29,900 nt of DNA from an uncultured Eubacteriales bacterium. Lineage in GTDB: Bacteria; Bacillota; Clostridia; Oscillospirales; Oscillospiraceae. Location: positions 1 to 29,900 of the forward strand of contig CAJKSU010000008.1 in NCBI GenBank assembly GCA_905202605.1, given 5' to 3'. Each line of letters starts with the position of its first letter. Position 1 is the first letter of the stretch. The position numbers were made by a program, and so were the translations under genes. A model generated the notes under the pieces. The model made no database searches and was not told the DNA's origin. It saw nothing but the letters and a program-made list of their open reading frames with translations. This document shows positions 23,232 to 29,900 of the stretch, piece by piece.

Positions 23232-24761
23232 TTGGAAAAGGAAGTAGCCATCCGGCTGGAACACATTACAAAGACCTTTGGTTCTGTGGTGGCAAATCAG
23301 GACGTGAGTCTGGAGGTATGTCGCGGGGAGATTCTTTCCCTGCTGGGGGAGAACGGCAGCGGTAAAACTACGCTGATGAACATGATCTCCGGCATTTACT
23401 TTCCGGACGAGGGGCGCATTCAGGTAAACGGCAAGGACGTTACCATACGCTCTCCGAAGGATTCTATCGCACTGGGAATTGGCATGATCCATCAGCATTT
23501 TAAGCTGGTGGAGGTTTTAAGCGCCGGCGAGAACATTGTGCTGGGGCTCAAGGAACCCGGAAAGTTCGACAAAAAGGCCATCAATGCCCGTGTGCGGGAG
23601 ATCAGCGAGAAGTATGGTTTTGATATTGATCCGGACAAGAAAATCTATGATATGAGCGTCTCCGAGAAGCAGACGGTGGAAATTATCAAGGTGCTGTATC
23701 GGGGCGCGGATATTCTGATCTTGGACGAGCCTACCGCGGTATTGACGCCCCAGGAGACGGAAAAGCTGTTTCAGGTGCTTCGCGCCATGCGGGCGGACGG
23801 CAAGGCGATTATTATTATTACCCATAAGCTTCAGGAGGTGCTGGAGCTGTCGGATAGGGTTGCCGTTCTGCGGAAGGGACACTATATCGGTACGGTCATG
23901 ACCTCCGAGGCCACGGCACAGTCTTTGACGGACATGATGGTGGGCGAGGCCACGATTCTGAATATCGAGCGGCCAGAGCCGGAAAATCCGGTGAAGCGGC
24001 TGGAGGTGAAGAACCTTTCCATAGTGGACGAGAACCATGTTGCAAAGCTGGATCATGTGAGCTTTGAAGCATATAGCGGCGAAATTCTGGGGATTGCTGG
24101 TATTTCCGGATGTGGTCAGAAGGAGCTGCTGGAGGCCATTGCGGGGCTGCAAAAGATGGAGAATGGCTCTATCCTGTATTTCGACGAAACCGGCTCGCAA
24201 GAGCTGGTGGGGAAATCTGCCATGGAGATTCGCAATCTTGGCGTTCGGCTTTCGTTTGTGCCGGAGGATCGACTGGGCATGGGTCTGGTCGGCAATATGG
24301 ATATGGCGGGCAATATGATGCTGCGTTCCTATCGCCGGGGCAAGTTCGGTCTGGCTGACCGAAAAAGCCCGGAGGAACTGGCACAGCGAGTCATGGATGA
24401 GCTGGAGGTTGTCACGCCCAGCATCCAAACGCCGGTGCGCCGGATGTCCGGCGGCAATGTTCAGAAGGTGCTGGTAGGCCGTGAGATCGCATCCAATCCC
24501 AAGCTTCTGATGACGGCCTATGCGGTACGCGGACTGGATATCAACACATCCTATACCATCTACCGCCTGCTCAATGAGCAGAAGAAAAAGGGCGTTGCCG
24601 TGATTTACGTGGGCGAGGATCTAGACGTTCTGCTGGAGCTGTGCGATCGCATTCTGGTGCTCTGCGGCGGCAAGGTCAGCGGCGTATTGGACGGACGCAC
24701 TGCCACAAAGGAGCAGGTTGGTATGATGATGACCAAACTGGGAGGGGAGGCTGAAGCATGA
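23232..24761 (+). CDS. BMP-type nucleoside ABC transporter ATP-binding protein (double ABC domain)
   Basis: 509 residues from a TTG start (M-E-K-E-V-A-I-R-L-E-H-I) with AAAGGATGAGG about 8 bp upstream. An ATG at 23223 lies inside that ribosome site, and the reading frame further upstream is not protein-like. This length is standard for the RbsA/YufO group. Domain 1 has Walker A G-E-N-G-S-G-K-T-T (39-47), an atypical signature S-V-S-E-K-Q and Walker B I-L-I-L-D-E-P. Domain 2 has a degenerate Walker A G-I-S-G-C-G-Q-K (290-297), signature M-S-G-G-N-V-Q-K, and no canonical D-E after L-L-M-T-A-Y, as is common in the second half of this family. It overlaps the permease gene by 4 bp. Confidence 0.92.
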   Translation: MEKEVAIRLEHITKTFGSVVANQDVSLEVCRGEILSLLGENGSGKTTLMNMISGIYFPDEGRIQVNGKDVTIRSPKDSIALGIGMIHQHFKLVEVLSAGENIVLGLKEPGKFDKKAINARVREISEKYGFDIDPDKKIYDMSVSEKQTVEIIKVLYRGADILILDEPTAVLTPQETEKLFQVLRAMRADGKAIIIITHKLQEVLELSDRVAVLRKGHYIGTVMTSEATAQSLTDMMVGEATILNIERPEPENPVKRLEVKNLSIVDENHVAKLDHVSFEAYSGEILGIAGISGCGQKELLEAIAGLQKMENGSILYFDETGSQELVGKSAMEIRNLGVRLSFVPEDRLGMGLVGNMDMAGNMMLRSYRRGKFGLADRKSPEELAQRVMDELEVVTPSIQTPVRRMSGGNVQKVLVGREIASNPKLLMTAYAVRGLDINTSYTIYRLLNEQKKKGVAVIYVGEDLDVLLELCDRILVLCGGKVSGVLDGRTATKEQVGMMMTKLGGEAEA

Positions 24762-25876
24762 ACAAAAAGGAACCTCTGATCCGTCTGGCGAAGCGGGATG
24801 ACATCGGTGCCGTCAAGGCGTGGGCCATTCGGATCGCCTCGATTTTTGTGGCGCTGCTGCTGTTCGGCATTCTGATTCTGGCGGTGGGATTTGATCCTGT
24901 TTCGGTTTATATGGCTATGGTCGGCGGCGCGCTGGGCAGCGGCCTGAATATTCAGCAGACTATAAAAATTATGATTCCCCTGCTGGGTGCAGCATTGGCC
25001 ATTGCCCCGGCCTTTAAGATGAAGTTCTGGAATATCGGTGTGGAGGGGCAGATTACCGTGGGCGGTATTTTTGCCACGTTCTTTGCGCTGAACTTTCAGA
25101 ATTCATGGCCTGCTTGGGTGCTGCTTTCGGTAATGTGCATTGCAGCGGCCATTGGCGGTGGGCTGTGGGGGCTGCTCCCTGCTGCGTTCCGCGCCAAGTG
25201 GGGCACCAATGAAACGCTGTTCACGCTGATGCTTAACTATATCGCTATCGGCGTGGTCAAGTATCTCCAGGGTGGCCCATGGGAGAAGATCCCCAAGGGA
25301 ACCCAGATGATCGAGCGCTTTGGCACGGCGGCGCGGCTTCCTAATGTATGGGGGGTTACTGCTGGCGGCATCATTGTTCTGGTGCTGGTCATCTTTATGT
25401 ACTGCTATCTGCGGTATACCAAGCATGGCTATCAGATCGCCGTGGTAGGCGAAAGCGAGGCCACGGCACGGTATGCGGGCATTGAGGTGGGCAAGGTTAT
25501 TATGCGCACCATGTTTGTGTCCGGCGCCATTGCGGGCATTGTGGGCTTTATTGTCGTGTCCGGTATCAACTACACTCTGTCAGACTCTGTGGCAGGCGGT
25601 GTCGGCTTTACCGGTATTACAGTGGCATGGCTGGCAGCGCTGAACCCCATCGGCATGGTGTTCATTTCCGCTTTGCTGGCGGTGCTGACCAAGGGCGCGT
25701 CTACCATTAACACCATGACCCACAATGCACTGCCGGAATCCATGAGCGATATGCTCACCGGACTGATCCTGTTCTGCATGCTTTCCAGTGAATTCTTCAT
25801 CCGCTATCGGATGATTTTCAGAAAGAGATCCCACCATGCTGCTGAGAGCGGCAGCGGAAAGGAGGCTGCATCGTGA
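24758..25876 (+). CDS. BMP-type nucleoside ABC transporter permease 1
   Basis: 372 residues, multi-helix membrane protein of the RbsC/LivH-like permease superfamily. The motif N-I-G-V-E-G-Q-I-T-V-G-G-I-F-A occurs after the second helix, followed by G-T-N-E-T-L-F-T-L-M-L-N-Y-I-A-I. The start overlaps the ATPase stop (ATGA) and the end overlaps the next permease start (GTGA). A basic tail faces the cytoplasm. Pairs with the permease downstream. Confidence 0.92.
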   Translation: MNKKEPLIRLAKRDDIGAVKAWAIRIASIFVALLLFGILILAVGFDPVSVYMAMVGGALGSGLNIQQTIKIMIPLLGAALAIAPAFKMKFWNIGVEGQITVGGIFATFFALNFQNSWPAWVLLSVMCIAAAIGGGLWGLLPAAFRAKWGTNETLFTLMLNYIAIGVVKYLQGGPWEKIPKGTQMIERFGTAARLPNVWGVTAGGIIVLVLVIFMYCYLRYTKHGYQIAVVGESEATARYAGIEVGKVIMRTMFVSGAIAGIVGFIVVSGINYTLSDSVAGGVGFTGITVAWLAALNPIGMVFISALLAVLTKGASTINTMTHNALPESMSDMLTGLILFCMLSSEFFIRYRMIFRKRSHHAAESGSGKEAAS

Positions 25877-26856
25877 GCTTTGTGATCAACTTTTTCGTTG
25901 CGGCCGTCCTGATGGGAACCACCCTGATGTACGGCACGCTGGGCGAGATCTTAACGGAGAAATCCGGCAACTTGAATTTGGGCGTGGAGGGTCTGATCTA
26001 TATGGGCGGCTCCACGGGTCTGATCGCCGCATTTGTCTATGAACGTGCCGCAGGGGACAGTGCGGTTCCCATGATTGCGCTGCTGCTGGCCTTTGCGGCA
26101 GCCTTTGCGGCGGCGGCACTGGGCAGCCTCCTGTATGCCTTCCTGACCATCACTCTGCGGGCAAACCAGAACGTAACCGGCCTTGCCCTGACCATCTTCG
26201 GTGTGGGCTATGGCGAGTTCTTCGGCGAGTATTTCCGCCAAATCGGCAATGGTCGGCTTCAGGTGTCCGAGGCCACCGGAAAGCTGTTCTCCCAGCCCCT
26301 GCTCCCCAACTTCCTGCGGGATATCCCGGTGGTGGGGAAAATGCTGTTCTCCTATAACTTTATGATCTATCTGGTGCTGGTGATCGCACTGCTGATGGCG
26401 TGGTATTTCTCTAAAACCCGCAGCGGTCTGTGCCTGCGGGCCGTGGGCGAGGATCCGGCTACGGCGGATGCGGCTGGCATCAATGTAACGAAGTATAAGT
26501 ACCTTGCCACCTGTCTGGGCGGCGGCATCTGCGGTCTGGGCGGCCTGTATTTCACCATGGTATCTGCGGGCGGCAACTGGTCCACCGGTGCAATGGACGG
26601 CAAGGGCTGGCTGGCGGTGGCGCTGGTGATCTTTGCGCTCTGGAAGCCGCTCCGCGCGGTGTGGGGCTCGATCCTGTTTGGCGCACTGATGATCATGTAT
26701 ATGCGTGTGACTCAGTTGGGGATCCCCACGGAGATTTATAAGATCCTCCCCTATGTGGTAACGGTAATTGTACTGATTACCATTTCGATTCGTCAGAGGA
26801 GAGAGAGCCAGCCCCCGGCAAGTCTGGGCAATGCCTACTTCCGTGAGGAACGATAA
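25873..26856 (+). CDS. BMP-type nucleoside ABC transporter permease 2
   Basis: 327 residues with GTG start overlapping the previous stop by 4 bp and GGAAAGGAGG upstream. Multi-helix permease with the hallmark T-E-K-S-G-N-L-N-L-G-V-E-G-L-I-Y-M-G-G near the start and G-L-C-L-R-A-V-G-E-D-P-A-T-A-D-A-A-G-I in the cytoplasmic loop that contacts the ATPase. Last gene of the operon; a strong terminator follows. Confidence 0.92.
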   Translation: MSFVINFFVAAVLMGTTLMYGTLGEILTEKSGNLNLGVEGLIYMGGSTGLIAAFVYERAAGDSAVPMIALLLAFAAAFAAAALGSLLYAFLTITLRANQNVTGLALTIFGVGYGEFFGEYFRQIGNGRLQVSEATGKLFSQPLLPNFLRDIPVVGKMLFSYNFMIYLVLVIALLMAWYFSKTRSGLCLRAVGEDPATADAAGINVTKYKYLATCLGGGICGLGGLYFTMVSAGGNWSTGAMDGKGWLAVALVIFALWKPLRAVWGSILFGALMIMYMRVTQLGIPTEIYKILPYVVTVIVLITISIRQRRESQPPASLGNAYFREER

Positions 26857-26881
26857 ACAAAACCGACAGAGAATGAATGGA

Positions 26882-26931
26882 GCTGCCTCAAAATGATTTG
26901 AGAAAATCATTTTGAGGCAGCCCTTCTTTTT
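26882..26931 (+). terminator. Terminator of the BMP operon, possibly IS-derived
   Basis: Perfect 18-bp stem GCTGCCTCAAAATGATTT (26882-26899) / 26904-26921, 4-nt loop, then CCTTCTTTTT. The sequence resembles the terminal inverted repeats of IS1182-type elements (…TTGAGACAGCC…), and a transposase remnant lies just downstream. Confidence 0.85.
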
Positions 26932-26966
26932 GCGAAAAATGGAAGGGAAATCAGCTGAAAATGCAA

Positions 26967-27024
26967 AAAACAGCGCACAAAAACTGAGGGGTACATCTTA
27001 CCGCTCAAAAAAGTGCGCTGTTTT
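26967..27024. repeat. Inverted repeat next to the transposase remnant
   Basis: AAAACAGCGCAC (26967-26978) and GTGCGCTGTTTT (27013-27024), perfect 12-bp arms 34 nt apart. It lies at the 3' side of the transposase fragment and could be its old terminator or element end. Confidence 0.55.
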
Positions 27025-27037
27025 CTTAATTGGGGCA

Positions 27038-27313
27038 TTAAACCGTATCCTGTGGAAAAAAGGTGGTTTCCAACCGGCCTGTTTGTGTTTTATGATGCAG
27101 CTTCAAAATGTTATACGCCATGCTCACAAGCTACCATTCCGTCTTAACATGGTTGTTTCCCCAGGTCAGAAAACGACGGAAATTCATATCTTCCCTGATC
27201 GCGGCAAACACACCTTCTGCCTGAATGGAACGGCTGACCCGAAGCCCGACTCTGTGCAAGAGCCGGGCTTCGTATTTCTTTGCTGCCGCTTGGTGAGACA
27301 GCCCCTTTTTCAA
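27038..27313 (-). pseudogene. IS1182-like DDE transposase remnant (C-terminal part)
   Basis: Minus-strand reading gives R-V-S-R-S-I-Q-A-E-G-V-F-A-A-I-R-E-D-M-N-F-R-R-F-L-T, the conserved end of IS1182-family transposases (the Q-x-E-G glutamate is part of the DDE triad). The frame meets TAG at 27131-27133 and then continues in the same frame as S-M-A-Y-N-I-L-K-L-H-H-K to a TAA at 27038, as in intact members. The internal stop and the missing N-terminal ~85% show a decayed copy. Part of the upstream portion (27240-27272) folds as a hairpin. Confidence 0.75.
27240..27272 (-). terminator. Stem-loop downstream of the second solute-binding protein gene
   Basis: CGAAGCCCG-x-CTCT / AGAG-x-CGGGCTTCG, 13 pairs with one mismatch and a 5-nt loop, about 50 bp after the minus-strand stop codon at 27323. 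It has no strong U-tract on the minus strand. It may be the functional 3' end of that gene despite lying in transposase sequence. Confidence 0.4.
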
Positions 27314-27322
27314 ATAGAAGAA

Positions 27323-29113
27323 TTACCGAGCCAGATAACGGTCATAGGCATCCTGCTTGAGCTGGATGCAGTCCTCAATGCCCATCTCCTCCAGCTTCTC
27401 CACAAAGGTATCCCACTCGTCCATGCTCTTTGCGCCAGTGATAAACTGGGCAATCTGCTCCTGAAGATAAGTGTTGATGTCAGAGTAGATGGAAGAATGC
27501 TCGTCTGCCTCGTCCGCAGTCAGCGCCGCAGCAGAGGGATAGGTGTTGGCATCGTCACGGTTGTAATCCCAGATATCACGCGCTTCCAGACCAGCTTCAG
27601 TGTAGGTGCTGCGGGCCTTGTTGATATCGTTGATCCGGTTGACGGAGTCGGTGGAATACATGAACTGGGTATCCATCAGGCTCAGACCGTCGGGATTGTT
27701 GGTCACCAGCTCGGTGATGTAGGGCTGACCGTTTTCGTCGAACTCAAAGCTCTGACCCTCAATGCCGTAGTTGGCAAGGAGCACGCCGTCCTCGGTGTAC
27801 CAGAAGTCGCACCACTTCATCGCCAGCTCAGGATTCTCACAGGCGGTAGTAATGGTGATGCCCATCTTGCCCACAATGCTGTCCTCGTTGGCATTGTGCA
27901 GTACATCGTCCTCGTTCTTACGGGCGTCGTAGCAGGCGATCAGCTGACCGTTGGGGTCTGCGTCAGTGAGGGTGGACTGGAACATGCCGATCATGCCCAC
28001 ACCGTTGAAGAAGATACCGGTGCGGCCGGTGGAAACGTTGGTGCTGTAGACATCGCCCATGGGGTTGGCGTTGTCCTGAATAAAGGTGGTGGAGATGAGC
28101 CCCTTGTCCATCCAGTCACGGATCAGCTCAACATACTCCTTATAGCCCTCCTCCAGCGGACCGTACTTGACCTCGCCGTCCTCTACATAGTAGGGATAAG
28201 CGGAGCCCATCATGGACTGGAAGGTAGCGGTGATGCCGAAGCCGGAAGCCAGAAAGTTGCCGGAGGGAACCATGTCAGAGGGCATCATCAGAGGCTCCTC
28301 AGCGCCCTTCTCGTTCTTGAAGGCGGTCAGGACATTTTCCCACTCGTCATAGGTCTTGGGGTTCTCAAGACCCAGATCCTCCAGCCAGTCGCCACGGATC
28401 CATGCGCCCTCGGTGGTACCCTGCTTCTCGGAGTTGAAGGTATAGAACGCAACAATGTTGCCCTCGTCGGTGGTGATGGTCTTTACAATGCTGGGATCGG
28501 AGTTGATGATATTCTGATAGTTGGGAGCGTACTCAGCAATGTCATCCACCAGATTGATGGCGAAGTCAGACTCTACTGCCAGATCGTTGCCGCCCGTATA
28601 GTCCATGCCATTGACCAGATCGGGATAGTCGCCGCCAGCCAGCATCAGGTTGAACTTTTCTGCGTTGGTCTCAGCGGACTGCTCCAAAAACTCGATATGT
28701 ACGCCAGTGAACTCCTCAGCCTTCTGGAACACGGGATGATCCGCCATGCCGTTGGCAAACAGCGTACCGACATTGCCGGGAACAGACAGCCACAGGGTGA
28801 AGCTGTCGCCATCGGTGGTCAGGGGCAGACCGGTGGTCTTTGCGCCGACACCGTAGCTGCTGTCATAGGAATACAGGTGCAGGCTGGGATCGTTCGCCTC
28901 AGCGGGATCTTCCTCCTCGGAAGAATCCTCCTTGGGGGTGGAGAGATCCAGGGTAGAGCCGATGTCCTGCGCCCGTGCCTCTTCCTTGGATTCCTCGGTG
29001 GGAGCCGCAGCGGTTTCTGCCGCACCGCTTGAGGAGCTGTCACTGCCGCAGCCTGCCAGCAGGCCGAGCAGCATTGCGGCGCTCAGCAGCGCCGTAAGCA
29101 CACGTTTTGTCAT
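27323..29113 (-). CDS. Extracellular solute-binding lipoprotein (family 1, LipO/LplA-like), orphan
   Basis: 596 residues. The lipoprotein signal ends L-A-G-C with Cys22, followed by a Ser/Ala/Glu-rich acidic tether to about residue 85. The mature part resembles the protein at 3593-5374 along its length: T-G-V-H-I-E-F-L-E versus T-G-V-H-I-D-Y-I-E, F-N-L-M-L-A-G-G-D-Y-P-D versus L-N-L-M-F-A-S-G-D-Y-P-D, D-W-M-D-K-G-L-I versus D-W-Y-K-E-G-L-I, N-Y-G-I-E-G versus Q-Y-G-L-E-G, and a similar C-terminus. No permease or ATPase gene is adjacent. GGAGG lies 8 bp before the ATG. Ligand unknown. Confidence 0.88.
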   Translation of the reverse strand: MTKRVLTALLSAAMLLGLLAGCGSDSSSSGAAETAAAPTEESKEEARAQDIGSTLDLSTPKEDSSEEEDPAEANDPSLHLYSYDSSYGVGAKTTGLPLTTDGDSFTLWLSVPGNVGTLFANGMADHPVFQKAEEFTGVHIEFLEQSAETNAEKFNLMLAGGDYPDLVNGMDYTGGNDLAVESDFAINLVDDIAEYAPNYQNIINSDPSIVKTITTDEGNIVAFYTFNSEKQGTTEGAWIRGDWLEDLGLENPKTYDEWENVLTAFKNEKGAEEPLMMPSDMVPSGNFLASGFGITATFQSMMGSAYPYYVEDGEVKYGPLEEGYKEYVELIRDWMDKGLISTTFIQDNANPMGDVYSTNVSTGRTGIFFNGVGMIGMFQSTLTDADPNGQLIACYDARKNEDDVLHNANEDSIVGKMGITITTACENPELAMKWCDFWYTEDGVLLANYGIEGQSFEFDENGQPYITELVTNNPDGLSLMDTQFMYSTDSVNRINDINKARSTYTEAGLEARDIWDYNRDDANTYPSAAALTADEADEHSSIYSDINTYLQEQIAQFITGAKSMDEWDTFVEKLEEMGIEDCIQLKQDAYDRYLAR

Positions 29114-29167
29114 TTTGCGTATCCTCCATTACTATTTTTTGCGCTTTGCAAATCATTTTGCTTTCGT

Positions 29168-29176
29168 ATTATAACA
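29168..29176 (-). promoter_or_regulatory. Extended -10 promoter of the second orphan solute-binding protein gene
   Basis: Minus strand reads TGT-TATAAT, a perfect -10 with the TG extension, about 55 bp upstream of the ATG. No good -35 hexamer is seen. An AT-rich palindrome AAAAAATC-GA-GATTTTTT lies about 50 bp further upstream (29223-29240). Confidence 0.5.
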
Positions 29177-29272
29177 AAAAATGATAGCTCCCGCCATTGC
29201 GCAAGATGCAGAAGAATACGGGAAAAAATCGAGATTTTTTTACAGTCAATCGAACAAATTGAACACACAAGG

Positions 29273-29306
29273 CAAAACCGTGTTTCTTCCCCAGAAGAAA
29301 CACGGT
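29273..29306 (-). terminator. Terminator of the right-edge gene
   Basis: 13-bp perfect stem ACCGTGTTTCTTC (29277-29289) / GAAGAAACACGGT (29294-29306), 4-nt loop, with TTTT following on the minus strand. It lies about 75 bp after the stop codon at 29380. Confidence 0.75.
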
Positions 29307-29379
29307 GAAAACAGCCTAATTATTGCAGTTGTATGAAGCAGAGAGTCAAGCCGCTGCTTGTGTCTAATTGACGCAGGTA

Positions 29380-29900
29380 TCAGTTTTCCTGCCCTCTGTG
29401 GATATTGTCCAGCCGCTGTCGCAGGCCTTCCTTCAAGCCGGGGAACGCCCTGGTAAGACGCCGGGTGCCGAACCGCGCCCCATCGCCCAATGCGGACAGC
29501 AGTTCCTTTTGCCGCTGCTCCAATGCCTGCTTTTTCTGCTGAAGCTCCTGAAGAGAGCCGGTGAGCTTTCCGCCCAGCTTTTCCTTGCTCTCAGAGAACT
29601 TCTGTTGTCCCGCTTCCATGGCACTTTCCAGCCGCTCTCTGCTCTCGGAAAGCTTCTGCTGTCCGGCCTCCATGGCGCTTTCCAGCTTCTCTTTGCCCTC
29701 TGCGACCCGCTCCTGACCGGCCTGCTTGGCGCTTTCCAGCTTGGCGTCCGCCGCCAATGCGGAATTGCCCACCCGATCCGAAATGGTATCGCCCATGGCA
29801 TGCAGCGCCTTGCCTACACGCTCCAGCTCACCCAGCTGCTTCCGCAGCCCAATAACGGTGATCAGCGTCAGTACAAAGTCCGCCGTAAACAGCCCATAGA
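29380..29900 (-). CDS. C-terminal part of a membrane protein with an 18-residue helical repeat (5' end beyond window)
   Basis: 172 residues visible. The frame stays open from the right edge, beginning Y-G-L-F-T-A-D-F-V-L-T-L-I-T-V-I-G-L-R-K, the end of a transmembrane helix. The internal ATG at 29796 is therefore not the start. After it comes a long charged helical tail with three 18-residue repeats (29581-29742): K-L-E-S-A-K-Q-A-G-Q-E-R-V-A-E-G-K-E and two copies of the type L-E-S-A-M-E-A-G-Q-Q-K-x-S-E-S. Then a Gln/Lys-rich coiled coil and a basic C-terminus. It may be one of the putative type IV ABC permease-like membrane proteins that end this way in Clostridia, but the diagnostic part is outside the window. 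Confidence 0.7.
   Translation of the reverse strand, partial: YGLFTADFVLTLITVIGLRKQLGELERVGKALHAMGDTISDRVGNSALAADAKLESAKQAGQERVAEGKEKLESAMEAGQQKLSESRERLESAMEAGQQKFSESKEKLGGKLTGSLQELQQKKQALEQRQKELLSALGDGARFGTRRLTRAFPGLKEGLRQRLDNIHRGQEN
29581..29742 (-). repeat. Three 54-bp tandem repeats within the right-edge gene
   Basis: Each unit encodes 18 residues of amphipathic helix, with consensus [KR]-L-E-S-A-[MK]-[EQ]-A-G-Q-[QE]-[KR]. Units 2 and 3 are nearly identical; unit 1 is more diverged. The in-frame 54-bp length suggests copy-number change by slippage or recombination. Confidence 0.8.

Noticed and set aside
26912..29032. 706-codon plus-strand open frame opposite the second solute-binding lipoprotein
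   Set aside because: The minus strand encodes a lipoprotein with signal, lipobox, promoter and ribosome site; the plus-strand frame runs through an IS remnant and has no motif.
29113..29160. Catabolite-repression (cre) site near TTTGCGCTTTGCAAA upstream of the second orphan binding-protein gene
   Set aside because: The central CG falls one position off the cre consensus, so I do not claim a CcpA site.
1..29900. CRISPR array, tRNA or rRNA genes, prophage structural genes
   Set aside because: No regularly spaced repeats, cloverleaf-type sequences or phage proteins were seen on either strand.

Overview
The window looks like chromosome of a gut-type Clostridia member, probably an Oscillospiraceae relative. 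The reasons are a moderately GC-rich composition with strong AGGAGG ribosome sites, lipoprotein-type solute-binding proteins, YesN-like AraC regulators, a Firmicutes-style type VII secretion ATPase, and an old-yellow-enzyme reductase of the kind common in anaerobic gut Firmicutes. This placement is inference; no rRNA or other marker gene is present.

Layout. (1) 1-2009, minus: an iron-sulfur flavoenzyme (OYE/enoate-reductase family), cut by the left edge. (2) 2166-5374: an AraC regulator divergent from an orphan extracellular solute-binding lipoprotein. (3) 5428-11288: a LysR regulator divergent from a complete branched-chain-amino-acid-type ABC operon (binding protein, two permeases, two ATPases). 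(4) 11479-11893: a 53-residue membrane protein too short for usual ORF cut-offs, then a 170-bp palindromic MITE-like element. (5) 12060-19887: a compact type VII (ESX/WXG100) locus: EssC-like ATPase, EspG-like candidate chaperone, YukD/EsaB ubiquitin-like protein, WXG100 protein, a membrane-anchored effector-like protein with a C39/papain-like cysteine peptidase domain, a WXG-like helical protein, another WXG100 protein, and a last WXG100 gene interrupted by an in-frame TAG. (6) 19977-20205: a promoter followed about 150 bp later by a strong terminator with no ORF, a candidate small RNA gene. (7) 20198-26856: an AraC regulator divergent from a BMP-type nucleoside ABC operon. (8) 26882-27313: a terminator and an eroded IS1182-like transposase remnant. 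(9) 27323-29113, minus: a second orphan solute-binding lipoprotein, distantly similar to the first. (10) 29380-right edge, minus: the C-terminal part of a membrane protein with an 18-residue helical repeat.

How it fits together. Most of the window is solute capture and import. Three transport units each sit head-to-head with their own one-component regulator, and the divergent intergenic regions carry recognisable promoters and inverted repeats. In both ABC operons a stem-loop lies between the binding-protein gene and the first membrane or ATPase gene, which would yield more binding protein than transporter. The type VII locus is the accessory insert. It has the motor, the ubiquitin-like protein, a candidate chaperone and the substrates, but no EssB/YukC, EsaA or EssA, and no obvious immunity gene. 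That reduced composition, the peptidase-bearing effector and the nonsense-interrupted WXG100 gene are the most interesting content here. All functional assignments come from reading motifs in the translated sequence; no database search was run.
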